A stretch of 26,735 bases of DNA from CAYVLA01 sp964549615 [NCBI: uncultured Thermococci archaeon] (GCA_964549615.1 CAZJVP010000041.1:1-26735); one strand, 5' to 3'. Counted from the first letter of the stretch, positions 15,091 to 23,673 are shown. Notes: generated from the letters alone by a model not told the origin. Numbers and translations are program-made.

Positions 15091-16334
15091 GCCCGGGGCA
15101 GCTTGCAGGCACGGCGGACATAGGACACGGCCCTTTTCAGCAAGGCTGGATCGGCGCCGACGTAGGTCTCTCCGCCGATGGCAAGGGTGTAGCCGCCGCC
15201 CACCCCGGCCACTTGCACGCAGTGATCGATGCGCGACCTGACGTGTTCGAACGGCGTGCCCACGTAGAAGTCCTTGCAGTTCAGGCCACCGGAGAAACGA
15301 ACCTTTCCTTTGAGCGCTTCGGCCGCCTTCTCAAGGGAGGAGAACCCGCCTATGTCCATGTCGGTGATGCCCACCTCCTCGGCGAGTATCCTGAAAAGGT
15401 GATCGTTCGGACCGTCACCGTGAAGGCGCCTAGATACACGTCCGAACCGGCCATACAGCCTCTTGACATGGGGCATCTCGAACCTGCGATATAGCTCGGG
15501 AGTCAGCATGAGCATGTGGTCATCCGCCAGGCCCATGCTTTGGATTCGGCGTTTCGAGATCCTCTCATCGTACTCATGCATCCTGATCTTCTCGTCGGCA
15601 AGCTTTGAGAAGAACCTATGCATGAGGTCGGGCTCGGTGTAGATCAGCCTTATAACACGAGTCGGCTCCATCAGGGCGCACGCCGCCGACATGGGCGGGT
15701 GAATGCCGATGCCGGCTCCCGCTCGCAGGCTAGACCCGGCGGCCTCGGCCCTTTCCCTCGCCCTCTCCGAGAGTTCTCTGACGTATGCAAGTCCCGGGTG
15801 CTCCTCCGGATGGGGTATCTCGGTCCGGATGAACCTCTCAACGTCCTCCTTGGTCTCAAGCTGTCTCACGATCCAGGGTGAGGTGTCGTTGGGGTAGACT
15901 ATCTTGAAACCGAACAGCACCCCTTCGCCGACGGGTCCAAGCTCCGCACCGAGGCTGCAACCGGTTCGGTCATCCCTCAACTCCTCGAATGCCCATCTGT
16001 ACCCTTTGAGTTGGACCTCGAAGTCAAGATCCATGTTTGAGAAGTAGTCCCTCAGGTTGTAGTTGGTCCTGTGCCCTCCGTCGTTCAGCTTGCAGAAGAA
16101 GCTTCCCCCCACGCTGATGTGGATCGGTATCCCGTCGGGCTCCTCGAATCTATCGCTCGTCTGTAGCCTCCTGCGGGAAAGCTCGATCTGGTCCTTGTAT
16201 TTATCGAGGTCGAAGTCCTCCATGAGGCGGTTGAGCTCTGCCCTGGGAAGGCCGATCCGTCGTGCCTGCTGCTTCTCCTGGAAGGCTATCCATTCGCGGA
16301 TATGCTTGTCCGAAAACGGGATCTTTCTGGCCAA
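15087..16334 (-). CDS. Uroporphyrinogen decarboxylase (URO-D) family protein, probably methyltransferase-like
   Basis: A 415-residue protein with a URO-D-type barrel in its C-terminal half: GAGIGIHPPMSAACALMEP, RLHGDGPNDHLF, DMDIGGFSSLEKAAEALKG, GGLNCKDFYVGTPFEHVRSR and GGGYTLAIGG. The GTPFEHV/GGY ending is characteristic. Distant members include corrinoid or coenzyme M methyltransferases (MtaA/MtbA) that bind zinc through a histidine and cysteines. H305 in HGDG and C353 in GLNCKD are candidate ligands, with aspartate 307 where MtaA has cysteine. It is longer than true HemE (about 350) and has an extra N-terminal region, so a porphyrin role is unlikely. TTG 16334 is the start, with a GAGGG-like site and CATATCT upstream. 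No corrinoid protein is encoded nearby. Confidence 0.8.
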   Translation of the reverse strand: MARKIPFSDKHIREWIAFQEKQQARRIGLPRAELNRLMEDFDLDKYKDQIELSRRRLQTSDRFEEPDGIPIHISVGGSFFCKLNDGGHRTNYNLRDYFSNMDLDFEVQLKGYRWAFEELRDDRTGCSLGAELGPVGEGVLFGFKIVYPNDTSPWIVRQLETKEDVERFIRTEIPHPEEHPGLAYVRELSERARERAEAAGSSLRAGAGIGIHPPMSAACALMEPTRVIRLIYTEPDLMHRFFSKLADEKIRMHEYDERISKRRIQSMGLADDHMLMLTPELYRRFEMPHVKRLYGRFGRVSRRLHGDGPNDHLFRILAEEVGITDMDIGGFSSLEKAAEALKGKVRFSGGLNCKDFYVGTPFEHVRSRIDHCVQVAGVGGGYTLAIGGETYVGADPALLKRAVSYVRRACKLPRA

Positions 16335-16364
16335 GGCCCTCGGCCCCTCGCATCTGGGCCCGCA

Positions 16365-16370
16365 GATATG
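16365..16370 (-). promoter_or_regulatory. TATA-like box of the UroD-family gene
   Basis: Minus-strand CATATC lies 31 nt before TTG 16334, consistent with the position of TATC-core boxes at the other minus-strand genes of the window. Confidence 0.35.
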
Positions 16371-16528
16371 TGTTGCCTCGCCATCTTGCTGTCCGCATTA
16401 ACGCTTTGGGCGACAATTCGGGCGGGCGACATGAGAGCAGCCCGGGTCCGCCTACGTTTGTTCACGCATCATCATCCTGAAGTCTGGCGGGCAAGTCGGT
16501 GCGCATCCGACCGCGAAGTAGCCTCGCC

Positions 16529-17923
16529 TCAGCGTGCGCTGGCGAACGCGTTCACGACGACCTCGGTCAGCGATGGGTGGATGTGGACGGCGCTTAAGAT
16601 GTTCATCGCGGTCGCGTTGGGGCAGTTCATGACGTTGACGACCTCTTGGACAAGCTCCGGAGCGTAGCGCCCGACGATGTGGCAGCCAAGGATTCTTTGG
16701 GTCTTCCTCTCGACGATGACCTTCACGAATCCAGGGGGCTTGCCCATCGCAACCCCCTTGGCCGTATCGGCGTAGTCCCATCTGCCGACCATCACGTCGT
16801 ATCCCTTCGTCCTGGCCTCCTGCTCGGTCAGCCCGACCGATCCTATCTGGGGGTTGCCGTAGACGGCATGCGGAATGGTGGAGAAATCGACGGCCGTCTT
16901 GTGACCATGGCCATGGCCGGGCAGCTCCAAGTGGGCGTTGCTCCAGGCAATGCTGGACTCGTAGTTTGCAGCATGCCTGTACATGTAGACTCCCAACGCA
17001 TCCCCAAACGCCCATATCCTCGGCTTGGTCGTCTCCAGGTACTCGTTGACCTTGATGTAACCCCTCTCGTTGGTCTCAACGCCGGTCCTTTCGGGATGAA
17101 GGACGTCGGCGTTCGATACGCGCCCCGCTGCCACCAACAAAGCGTCGGCCTTAAGCTCGATCAGCTTGTCGCTGGAAAGGTCCCGGGCAGTCACCTTCTT
17201 GATCTCTCCCTCTTGGTCGACGTGCTCGACGCGATGCCTGACCAAGACCTGCATGCTCTTCATCATCTCCTGGTGTAGCAGCTGCGATATCTCGGGCTCC
17301 TCCTGGGCGAGGATCCTTGGTCCCATCTCAAGGACGGTGACCTCCGTCCCGAAGCTTGAGAAGAAGTGGGCGAACTCGACGCCGACGAAGCCGCCGCCTA
17401 TGATGATCATCGCGTCGGGCCTGTCGTCCAGGCCGAAGATCGTCTCGTTCGTGTAGTACTGCACCTTGTCTATCCCCGGGATGGGTGGGATCAGGGGCCT
17501 AGAGCCGGAGGCAATGAATATCATGTTTCCCTTGATCTTCTCCTTTCCGGTCTTCAGGGTGTAGTCGCCCACGAACTCACCGGTCTCCCTATACCATGTC
17601 AGCGCAGGGTGGTGCATCGCCGAGTGCTCCAACGGCTTCCTCTCCTCCCTCACATAGTCCCTGGTCCTCTGCATGATGGACTTGAAATTGGCGGATTCCA
17701 CCTTGGCGTGGACGCCCAGCTGGTGCGCCTCTTTGAGCAAGGCCAAAATGTCAGCCGGGTAGATGACCATCTTCGACGGTATGCATCCGTTGTTAAGACA
17801 GGTGCCGCCCCAGAGTCCGTGCTCCAGGACAGCAACCCTTAGGCCGTGGTTCACTGCCTGGGCTGCAACGTTCATGCCCGAGCCGGATCCGATTACCACC
17901 ACATCGAATTTCCTCTCAAACAT
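16529..17923 (-). CDS. Class I pyridine nucleotide-disulfide oxidoreductase (dihydrolipoamide dehydrogenase/mycothione reductase-like)
   Basis: A 464-residue FAD enzyme. It has DVVVIGSGSGMNVA for FAD, the redox-active pair C42/C47 in GGTCLNNGCIPSKM, the NAD(P) site MIIIGGGFVGVEFAHFF, IWAFGDALG, and the C-terminal HPSLTE, whose H449/E454 dyad serves the partner subunit. The active-site neighbourhood (NNGCIPSKMVIYPADI) resembles mycothione reductase-like members as much as true lipoamide dehydrogenase. No 2-oxoacid dehydrogenase, glycine cleavage or lipoate gene is nearby, so the disulfide substrate is open. ATG 17923 has GAGGG upstream and CTTATC 33 nt before it. The longer frame to 18064 would include that promoter. 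Confidence 0.9.
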   Translation of the reverse strand: MFERKFDVVVIGSGSGMNVAAQAVNHGLRVAVLEHGLWGGTCLNNGCIPSKMVIYPADILALLKEAHQLGVHAKVESANFKSIMQRTRDYVREERKPLEHSAMHHPALTWYRETGEFVGDYTLKTGKEKIKGNMIFIASGSRPLIPPIPGIDKVQYYTNETIFGLDDRPDAMIIIGGGFVGVEFAHFFSSFGTEVTVLEMGPRILAQEEPEISQLLHQEMMKSMQVLVRHRVEHVDQEGEIKKVTARDLSSDKLIELKADALLVAAGRVSNADVLHPERTGVETNERGYIKVNEYLETTKPRIWAFGDALGVYMYRHAANYESSIAWSNAHLELPGHGHGHKTAVDFSTIPHAVYGNPQIGSVGLTEQEARTKGYDVMVGRWDYADTAKGVAMGKPPGFVKVIVERKTQRILGCHIVGRYAPELVQEVVNVMNCPNATAMNILSAVHIHPSLTEVVVNAFASAR

Positions 17924-18462
17924 TGTAACCCTCTGCATCGGCTTCGCTTGCGTCTGATAAGTCGTTTGGTAGGTCCCGTTCGTTGCCTGACATGGGACGG
18001 GGCCTCTTTGGCCTAATGGGAACCAGGCAGAGTTTGAGTATGCCGACTTCCGGACGCCCCACATAGCTGCACCACGCGCCAGACCGCAAGCAACAAGAAC
18101 ACGGAAACCGCTGAGTCAGGACAAGACTCCCTTGGATCAGACAACGTTGAGACTGCCTGAATATGCGCATATCCAGTGATGGCCAGAGGTATCCAGTCCC
18201 TCACCTCGAATCGCAGGAATCAGCCCCCGTGTAGAAGCTATGATTGGATCGTATGTTTCTCGATCATGGACCTTGAGACAGGCTAGGCATAGAGCCCGCA
18301 TGCCAAGTTCGCCAGTCTCCAGATTTGTTTTGTCCGACCTGGCATCGTTTACCAGGAAGCTTTCGCTCGGCGCTCGGCACGCGGCAGTAAGCTATTTCTC
18401 TTGGATTGACGGTCATCAACCTCGACAACGGGGAGCGCAGGGATCCCGCGGAGGCTTAGTCC
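17924..18462. other. 539-nt intergenic region between divergent genes
   Basis: Apart from promoter elements at both ends I see no gene. On the left is the CTTATC box of the oxidoreductase. On the right, CTATTTC at 18392-18398 is a possible TATA box and GGAGG at 18449-18453 is the ribosome site of the PL22-like gene. A minus-strand segment near 18020-18051 encodes, in one frame, a short peptide resembling the C-terminal region of the FG-GAP gene. It may be a remnant, but the DNA match is weak. Confidence 0.5.
17956..17961 (-). promoter_or_regulatory. TATA-like box of the disulfide oxidoreductase gene
   Basis: Minus-strand CTTATC ends 33 nt before ATG 17923. The hexamer is identical to the one upstream of glnA and at nearly the same distance. 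Confidence 0.45.
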
Positions 18463-19530
18463 ATGAAAGGCAAAAGGTACAACCATGAAAGGATAGCGAG
18501 GCAAGATTCTGCAACCGGCGTTCGGGTGCTCCAGCTCACAAGCTTCCCGACGATGAGCATGACCATCGGCTACACCCAGAACATCTTCTCGCAGGACTCA
18601 AGCAAGCTCATCTTCCTTTCCCAGAGGACCCCACAGAGGGATTCTCCATGGGACCTCTTCATGGTCGGCTCAGATGGGTCGGGCCTGGTACAGCTCACCG
18701 ACGTCGATGACCTGAGGAGCCCTCAGCTCTCGCCCGACGGGAAGACCGCGTACTACATCCGGGGCCCATCGCTTTGGGCTGTCGACACCCAAACCTTCCA
18801 GGAGAGGGAGGTGGCAGTGCTCGAGGGCGCAAGTGCGGTGTATGGTAGCCACCTCAGCCCCGATGGCCGCTACTTCTTCATCCCGATGAGCCGGGCAAGA
18901 AAGAGCACCGACTGGCAGCAGATGCTCAAGGACAACCTGCTAGTCAGGTTCGACATAAGAAAGGGGGTGGCGGAGCCGATAGCCGAAAACTGGGTGGCGA
19001 CCGCCAACGACCCCGAGGGCAAGGGGCTCATGTGCATCAACTTCACGGGCAAGCAGAAGGTGTATGGCTTCCTGCGCTACGACGGCGCCCTGGAGGGGAT
19101 ATTCACGACCACCCATGACTTCGCCCATTCGACGCTGCTGGGCCCGACGGTCCGCGTTCAGGGCTGTGCTCTTTACCCGGAGCGGGCCATACTGACCGTG
19201 GGCTTGGGCGAGGAGGTACCCAAGCCGCTGGTGAAGGGCCCTTACTTCTGGCATTCCAGCTCCAACCTTGACGGGAGATGGATCGTGTCCGACACCAACT
19301 GGCCCAACGAGGGACTGAAGCTCATCTCGGTTGAGAGGAGGTCGTTCAAGACGCTGCTTTACCCGGGCAATTCGGCCGGGCATCCCCAGTGGACGCACCC
19401 GCATCCGAGCTTCTCGCCGGATGGGCGTAAGGTGCTGTATAACTCGGATGCTACCGGGATCTGCCAGCTCTACCTAGCCGAGATTCCGGAGGATCTTCTC
19501 CTGCCAGAAAACTACGGCACTGCTACCTAA
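18463..19530 (+). CDS. Oligogalacturonate lyase-like beta-propeller protein (PL22 family)
   Basis: A 355-residue WD/TolB-like propeller whose closest recognisable relatives are oligogalacturonate lyases (Ogl), which split small pectin fragments by beta-elimination. It begins like Ogl (DSATGVRVLQLT) and ends with QWTHPHPSFSPDGRKVLY. Q309, H312 and H314 have the spacing of the manganese ligands Gln-x2-His-x-His of the characterised Yersinia enzyme as I recall it, and H264 in FWHSSSNLDG matches the fourth ligand. Repeated SPDGR/SPDGK blades are visible. No signal peptide is present, as for cytoplasmic Ogl. ATG 18463 has GGAGG ten bases upstream. The esterase gene follows after 36 nt, so the two are probably co-transcribed. 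A related non-lyase propeller is possible. Confidence 0.8.
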   Translation: MKGKRYNHERIARQDSATGVRVLQLTSFPTMSMTIGYTQNIFSQDSSKLIFLSQRTPQRDSPWDLFMVGSDGSGLVQLTDVDDLRSPQLSPDGKTAYYIRGPSLWAVDTQTFQEREVAVLEGASAVYGSHLSPDGRYFFIPMSRARKSTDWQQMLKDNLLVRFDIRKGVAEPIAENWVATANDPEGKGLMCINFTGKQKVYGFLRYDGALEGIFTTTHDFAHSTLLGPTVRVQGCALYPERAILTVGLGEEVPKPLVKGPYFWHSSSNLDGRWIVSDTNWPNEGLKLISVERRSFKTLLYPGNSAGHPQWTHPHPSFSPDGRKVLYNSDATGICQLYLAEIPEDLLLPENYGTAT

Positions 19531-19566
19531 AACGGACCCAGTAAAACCCGACACGGATGTGAGGAC

Positions 19567-21501
19567 TTGCCTAGAAACGCCTACCAACACATGGTTCACG
19601 ACTACTACGTCGAGAGGGTTCGGGCAATAGGCGCCCGAAGGAGCGAGGAGCTAGGCTCCATCCGCACCAGAAGGGATGTGGTGAGCTACCAGCGCAAGGT
19701 GCGGCGGGCAGCGAACCGTGCCTTCAGACCTCGCCCGCCCAGGACGCCCCTCAACCCCTCCACCACCGGGCGGATCGAGCTGGAGCACCTCGACATCGAG
19801 AAGGTTCTCTTCGAGAGCAGGCCGGGCTGTCTGGTCACGGGGAACCTCTATCTTCCAAAAGATCTCTCCGGCAGAGCGCCGGGCGTGCTGGCGCCCTGCG
19901 GCCATACGGACAACGGCAAGGCCGCGCCGCTGTACCAGCAGTTCTGCCAGAGGCTGGCCAGGGCCGGGTTCGTGGTGCTCATCTACGACCCCTTCAGCCA
20001 GGGGGAGAGGGACCAGTACTATGGAGTGCAGGACCCGCTGGTCAGCCAGAATACCTTCGCCCACAACATGATGGGCAAACAGCTGGAGCTGCTAGGCGAA
20101 TGGTTCGGCATGTGGCGGGCCTGGGACGGGGTCCGGGCCCTGGACTATCTGCTCACGAGGCCGGAGGTAGATCGCAGACGGATCGGCGTGACCGGCAACT
20201 CGGGCGGCGGGACCCTGAGCGAGTGGCTCTGGGCGATCGATGAGCGAATCAAGATCGCCGCTCCCGGCTGCTTCGTCACAACCTATTTGGCCAATCTCGA
20301 GAACGAGGAGCCCCAGGACAGCGAGCAGTATCCACCCGGTATCCTCGGCGCTGGCTTGGAGATGGTCGACCCGATGATGGTCCGGGCGCCCGAGCCCGTC
20401 CTGCTCATGGGGCAGGCCTATGACTATTTCGACAGGAGGGGACTCATCAGGGCCTACCGTGATCTCAGGCACATCTACGAGATCCTCGGAAAGCCCGAGA
20501 ACGTACAGCTGCAGATCGGCCCTCACGGGCACGGGTTCTTCAGGGAAAACCAAGAGGCCATGGTCAGGTTCTTCGCCAAGCATGCGGGCCTGCCCTCCCC
20601 CCCGCCGGTCGAGGATCCCGAGGCCCTGCCAGACCGGACTCTCTGGGCCACGCCGACCGGGAGCACGATCGCCGCGGGAGCCAAGCCCATCTACAAGTAC
20701 ATAGGGGAGAAGGCCTCAGAGCTTGCTGCGCGGAGGAAGGTCCACGGCCTGCGCTGGCTGAGAGCGCGCGTCCGGAGCGTGCTGGGCATCGAACCCAGAA
20801 GGAGTCTGCCGCACTACAGGATCCTGCGCCCAGACAACCTCGGCGGCCGGCGATTCGGGCGATACGCCATCGAGACCGAGCCCGGCATCAGGGTCATCCT
20901 CAGGAAGTTCGTGCTCCAACCAGAAAGGTCAAACGCGCTCGAGGCGGAGCAGGAGCTAGCACTGTACCTCCCCAACCTCTCTGCGGAGCAGGAGGTCGAG
21001 GAGTACGCCTCGGCGTCCGCGCCCCAGCCGTCGTACGCTCTCGACCCAAGGGGCATGGGCGAGTCGATGCCCGAGGGCGGCGTCGACGGCTACTTCCACC
21101 CCTACGGCCTTGACTACATGTTCCATGGCTTTGGCCTGATGCTGGGCCAGAGCTACCTTGGTAGGAGGGTTCACGATGTCCTTTCGACCATGGACCTGCT
21201 CGGGCATCTTGGTGCACGCAGAATCAACCTCTGTGGCAGAGGGCAGGGATCCATCATCGCGCTGTTCTCAGCTCTTCTCCACCCGCTCGTCAATCGGGTG
21301 ACGCTGAAGAATGGCCCCCGCTCCTTTGGAGAGTGGGCGCAGGTGCCGATCGTGTCCTGGCCCGCGGCCAACTTCCCTTGGGGAGTGCTAAGGGATTTTG
21401 ACATTCCGGATCTCATCCGGGCCTTGGGGGGCAGGGTTTCGGTTGTTGAACCGTGGGGGCCGGACATGAAGCCGATGGCCGCCGGAGCAACAGCAACCTA
21501 G
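19567..21501 (+). CDS. Large alpha/beta-hydrolase, acetyl xylan esterase-like, with a second non-catalytic hydrolase-like domain
   Basis: A 644-residue protein. The first hydrolase domain (about residues 75-335) has the nucleophile S212 in TGNSGGGT, candidate acids D286/D289 in AYDYFDRRG and a histidine in GPHGHGFF (H320/H322). It belongs to the acetyl xylan/prolyl-oligopeptidase-like esterases. The second domain (about 420-630) keeps the fold pattern (LDPRGMGES, NLCGRGQGSIIALFSAL), but the nucleophile position is glycine 559, so it is probably structural. Such double-domain proteins also occur in Planctomycetes-like carbohydrate clusters as far as I know. TTG 19567 has GAGG just upstream; ATG 19591 is the alternative. 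No signal peptide is seen. With the lyase-like neighbour it could de-esterify pectin-derived sugars, an inference. Confidence 0.83.
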   Translation: MPRNAYQHMVHDYYVERVRAIGARRSEELGSIRTRRDVVSYQRKVRRAANRAFRPRPPRTPLNPSTTGRIELEHLDIEKVLFESRPGCLVTGNLYLPKDLSGRAPGVLAPCGHTDNGKAAPLYQQFCQRLARAGFVVLIYDPFSQGERDQYYGVQDPLVSQNTFAHNMMGKQLELLGEWFGMWRAWDGVRALDYLLTRPEVDRRRIGVTGNSGGGTLSEWLWAIDERIKIAAPGCFVTTYLANLENEEPQDSEQYPPGILGAGLEMVDPMMVRAPEPVLLMGQAYDYFDRRGLIRAYRDLRHIYEILGKPENVQLQIGPHGHGFFRENQEAMVRFFAKHAGLPSPPPVEDPEALPDRTLWATPTGSTIAAGAKPIYKYIGEKASELAARRKVHGLRWLRARVRSVLGIEPRRSLPHYRILRPDNLGGRRFGRYAIETEPGIRVILRKFVLQPERSNALEAEQELALYLPNLSAEQEVEEYASASAPQPSYALDPRGMGESMPEGGVDGYFHPYGLDYMFHGFGLMLGQSYLGRRVHDVLSTMDLLGHLGARRINLCGRGQGSIIALFSALLHPLVNRVTLKNGPRSFGEWAQVPIVSWPAANFPWGVLRDFDIPDLIRALGGRVSVVEPWGPDMKPMAAGATAT

Positions 21502-21565
21502 CTCCGTGGAACGGTATGCTGGTAAATCCAATTGCATCGGTGATCGGGGGAGAAGGCTGATCACT

Positions 21566-22911
21566 TCAGAATGTGGGATGGCTTGGCAGTTGATCTTGGA
21601 GAACCCAATCCCGTCCCTTGCAGGCACTCAGAGAGCCTACGGCAATCACTACCAGGAGCGCCTCTAGTGCTAGGTTCTCTGGGATCCGGAACCAGAGGGA
21701 GTTCGAGTAGGCTGACTTTAGGCTTAGCCAGTCCTGGTTGTTCTGGTACTCGGCTGGATAGGCGGAGTGGTAGTACTCGGGCCAAGGGGACTTTGCCGGG
21801 TATCGGCCGTTCAAGGTTAGGCAGTAGACTTGAGTTCCTTTGAAGAAATCGCCGTGGTACCTGTCAGCGCTGAGTTCACAGATCCATTCAGACCTGCCAT
21901 CACCATCGATGTCGCCCCACCAGCCGCCGTTCTCCTGCCTTCCGCCAACACCGATGAACTCGTTGAGATAGAAGGCCTCCAGCTCAGCGGTCCCTGCATC
22001 CGTTACGATCGGAAATGGGCCAACCACAACACCTCCAACCTGTCGTCACCATCGATATCAGCTATCAGCTGGTAGGCCGATTCCTCATCGGCTGTCGCCC
22101 CCGGCGGGAGCACTCCTTCCTCGGCCAATCTAGTGACGTTCACCTCCCACTTCAGGCCCGGGGCCACGTCACTAATGTCGAGGCAGAACATACGCAAGCT
22201 GGACATGATCGCCATGTCCATGCCGCCATCGCCGTCCACATCGCCCATCGCCTGACACATCAGGATCTTCTCCTCCGGCTGCAGATTCCACCTCCAAAGC
22301 TCCCTTCCGTAGAAGGTGAGACAGAACACTCCGCCCGGACCCTGGGTGCAGAACACTGCCTCATACTCATGGTCTCCGTTCACATCTGCCACGATGACTG
22401 GCTGATAATTCAGACTGGGGACGTTCTCGAAGACCCACTCCTCCCTCCCGTCTCGGGCATCAACACAGTAGACCCTTCCCCCGTTGTTCGCCCAGACAAT
22501 CTCGAACGCACCGTCTTGGTCGATGTCGCATATCGTAGGGGGACCGTTGTTGGGTCCAGGTCCACCCACAAAGGTCCAGACCAGTTCCCCTTCATGGCTC
22601 ACCCGATGAATCTCGCCCAGATAGTCGTTCACGAAAAACTCCACGAATCTGTCCCCATCAACATCCAACGCCTGCGGAGGGCCGTGCATATCACATCTGT
22701 TGGGATTGTCCCAGAACCAGTAGATCGAACCATCCGGGTTGATCACGTGGAGTCTCCCACCCATCCCCGCCAGGCATATCTCGCATATGCCGTCATTGTT
22801 AACATCAACAAGGGACACCTTGCTGGTTGGCGGCCCGGGAAGTGGATCGGCTAGCGCAAAGAGTGACCATGCAAGCTCCAGCAAAGCACTACCTGAAATC
22901 GTTGTGCACAC
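21566..22911 (-). pseudogene. FG-GAP/VCBS repeat beta-propeller protein, frameshifted and apparently 5'-truncated
   Basis: Two overlapping minus-strand frames (22003-22911 and 21566-22027) form one protein with seven calcium-binding-like repeats: DVNNDG, DVDGDR, DIDQDG, DVNGDH, DVDGDG, DIDGDD and DIDGDG. The sixth repeat runs off frame after DDRLEV near 22030. Reading one base back continues it as VVVVGPFPIVTDAG, so a single missing base explains the break. The C-terminal part has a membrane-like segment (ENLALEALLVVIAVGSL), as expected for an anchored surface protein. The 5' end lacks a signal peptide: the frame opens at GTG 22911 just after a TGA. It could be a decayed gene or, if the missing base is an assembly error, an intact propeller with an unannotated N-terminus. 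Confidence 0.75.
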
Positions 22912-22964
22912 CCATCGCTCTAGATCTAGAGAAGCCGCTCAGGCCCAGCAAGCATTTCAGGAAC

Positions 22965-23096
22965 ATGTGGCCCCGCAGATGGGACTGGGACCTAGTCCAG
23001 CTAAGGGAAGCAATGAGAAGCGGGAGGATGGAAAGGATCGGTGAAGCCAAGTGCGAGATAGTCGTCGTTATGTTGCGTCAAGTACTTACTCGATGA
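22965..23096 (+). CDS. Possible small protein or gene remnant (43 aa)
   Basis: ATG 22965, with AGGA three bases upstream, begins a 43-residue frame starting MWPRRWDWDLVQLREAMRSG and continuing RMERIGEAKCEIVVVM. The start reads like real protein and recalls short archaeal host-inhibition-type proteins with a WDWD-LREA helix followed by a glycine-lysine-tyrosine-glutamate strand, such as DUF4258/RelE-like toxins. The second half ends too early for that fold, so this may be a truncated remnant. It overlaps no other credible gene and sits between the broken FG-GAP gene and the ABC operon, a region that looks decayed. The family suggestion is from memory and weak. Confidence 0.3.
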   Translation: MWPRRWDWDLVQLREAMRSGRMERIGEAKCEIVVVMLRQVLTR

Positions 23097-23673
23097 ACTT
23101 GAGGGCAAAACCCCCAGATCGCCAAGACCGAAGCGCGAACGGGCGCTGCGATGCGGGCGAGACGCGAGGGCTCCACACAATGCCATTGGGGAACCCACGA
23201 ATGGACCATGTTTTTCCTTAGTACGGTGGAGCTAGAGTGTATGTCGCCCCTCGAGGATCGTTCGGCCCGGGCCCAACGAAATTGTGTTTTCCTGGAAATA
23301 TTTCGCCCCTTCTTGACCGGGTCCGGGTGGTTCCTCGTTCCTTGGCCCATGTTTTCTGCTCGGATACACTGGCGAGGAGTTGGTCGGAATGGGCAGATGA
23401 GGAGGAAGATCCATAGTCGACCCAGAGCTACCATACCTGCAACCTCAACGTTCGGAGTTGATGGGTAGGCATCGCCGGGCCCAATCCCGGCCTTGAGCGA
23501 CAGGGTCTGCATTATTGACCCCTAGAGGCCCAACATGAAACCGACACCCGCCTAGGTGGCATCATCCCAACTGGGCGACGGAGCCGGGAGCGTACAGTCA
23601 AGCAGAAAAAGTGAAACCAGGGGATCAAGCAGGGCGACTCTCCGAGCTGCTCGCTGCTCGATGACGCAGTGCA
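23097..23673. other. 577-nt stretch without a supported gene
   Basis: The longest frame here (minus 23078-23512) has a low-credibility translation. Only a short part near its start (NVEVAGMVALGRLWIFLLICPF) looks like a membrane segment, possibly the remnant of a surface-protein anchor. I see no tRNA, terminator or repeat. The region follows the ABC ATPase stop and fits the decayed character of 21.5-23.6 kb. Confidence 0.45.

Noticed and set aside
18020-18051. A short peptide KSAYSNS-x-WF read on the minus strand here also occurs in the FG-GAP gene near 21690-21721, with about 25 of 32 DNA positions identical.
   Set aside because: A match of this length and quality is expected about once by chance in a window this size, flanking bases do not match, and this copy lies in a non-coding leader.
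17924-18064. N-terminal extension of the disulfide oxidoreductase frame.
   Set aside because: The extension precedes the FAD motif without homology and contains the likely promoter. ATG 17923 has a ribosome site and gives a normal family start.
23078-23512. A 144-codon minus-strand frame with one membrane-like stretch.
   Set aside because: Composition is unlike the neighbours, no family features are seen, and there is no convincing start signal. It looks like a chance frame in decayed DNA.
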